Below are positions 63,301-64,000 of a stretch of 64,000 nt of DNA, piece after piece (the first letter of the stretch is position 1; the number at the start of each line of letters is the position of its first letter). Under the pieces are notes generated by a model. The model was given only the letters and a program-made list of their open reading frames with translations. It ran no database searches and was not told the origin of the DNA. This stretch comes from Prunella strophiata (taxonomy: Eukaryota > Chordata > Aves > Passeriformes > Prunellidae). The translations under genes were made by a program, and so were the position numbers. Location of the stretch: NCBI GenBank assembly GCA_036583965.1, contig JAZBQD010000021.1:17527266-17591265 (forward strand). The letters run 5' to 3'.

Positions 63301-64000
63301 TTTTTGGTTTCAGTTTCAAAGGAAGAAGAGGAGAATTAAATGAGAGATTTATTTTTTTTTTTCCTGTGGGTTTTCACACAGTCTGGATAAAATATAAAAG
63401 ATAATAGATTCATCTACTTACCCCATAAAACATCTCTCCCTTTGTTTCTGTGCAGACCCTCTCATGGCTCTCTGCATCTTTCCTTTAAACAAATAAATCT
63501 GGAATTATCTAAGATTTGACAACAGAATCCTCAGTTTGCTCAGCTCCTCAGCCATGGAGCATTTTCCCCTTCAGGAGATCCCTGTAAGTTTGTTCTTCCC
63601 AAAGGCTGCTGTGCCATGAACCATTGTTGAAAGCTGCCCAGGTTCCTGTGAGTCAGAATACATTCACCAGGTTATTAAACCAGACTTCCAGGGGAAGGAT
63701 TTTGCTGCATTTCTCATAACTGAAATGAAAGAAGAATGCTACATTTCTCAGGAAATACCACTGAGGGAGCCTGCTAACCTTTTTTGTTGCTGTTCTTGTT
63801 CTTGTTTGTATTTTTAAGTCCTCAATCCAACAGTTTTCCTGTTCAGAAGTAGGATGTCACAGGAGTCCAGGCAGTGAAAATTTGCCCCTCATTTTTGACA
63901 GCATGAGCATCACACAGAGATAAAGAGCAGAGATTTACTGAGAACAGTTGTTCACACCCAAACCCAGGATGGGTTTCAGACTAAAAGCCAAAGTTTGCTG

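Larger units (their letters stand above)
55971..64000. other. CDH13 downstream region, no gene recognised
   Basis: The first part may still be 3' UTR if distal polyadenylation signals are used. T/A homopolymers occur near 56265-56300, 56655-56720 and 57961-57978, and a TA-rich patch at 59078-59132. One antisense CR1 piece lies at 60189. I looked for coding exons of a next gene and for the small HSBP1 protein that follows CDH13 in mammals, and recognised none. Confidence 0.6.

Noticed and set aside
60000..64000. HSBP1, the next gene after CDH13 in mammals
   Set aside because: No peptide resembling the short heptad-repeat HSBP1 protein was recognised; it may lie beyond the window.
1..64000. 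CRISPR arrays, bacterial operons, rRNA or tRNA genes
   Set aside because: The tandem repeats lack regular spacers, and no tRNA or rRNA landmarks were recognised. The window is an intron-rich vertebrate gene.

Overview
This window is vertebrate nuclear DNA, almost certainly from a bird and probably a passerine. The avian signature is in the repeats: several CR1 LINE 3' ends and LTR remnants of the kind common in finch-like genomes. The gene is the 3' part of CDH13 (T-cadherin, the GPI-anchored cadherin), on the + strand. Most long open frames here are not genes.

Layout. Six coding exons with matching splice phases lie at 7159-7341, 8347-8600, 29186-29328, 39220-39453, 40687-40902 and 54601-54608. 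Joined, they encode the last 345 residues of the protein: cadherin repeats EC3, EC4 and EC5, then the C-terminal GPI-attachment signal. They correspond to exons 9-14 if the usual 14-exon structure holds. The last coding piece is only 8 nt; it completes a Cys codon, adds Leu and stops, and the rest of that exon is 3' UTR. The first ~7.16 kb is the end of the preceding intron. The introns are about 1.0, 20.6, 9.9, 1.2 and 13.7 kb. The 3' UTR probably reaches a polyadenylation signal near 55.81 or 55.95 kb, with 56.84 kb as a longer alternative. Beyond that I see no gene up to 64 kb.

Repeats. The introns hold five CR1 pieces (13.4, 24.75, 25.3 and 50.3 kb, plus 60.2 kb downstream of the gene), five LTR-like remnants (8.6, 18.4, 23.2, 29.5 and 37.7 kb), several minisatellites, long A/T homopolymers, a ~0.5 kb nearly pure A/T block at 35 kb and a purine/pyrimidine low-complexity block at 0.5-0.9 kb. 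Four compact, nearly perfect inverted repeats (10.3, 27.8, 33.9 and 41.6 kb) are not explained by any of these.

How it works together. The exons build the membrane-proximal ectodomain of an adhesion and adiponectin/LDL-binding receptor that has no cytoplasmic tail. I found no convincing previously undescribed system. The points most worth checking are the 8-nt terminal coding exon and its retained-intron alternative, an LTR close to a splice donor, and the hairpins.
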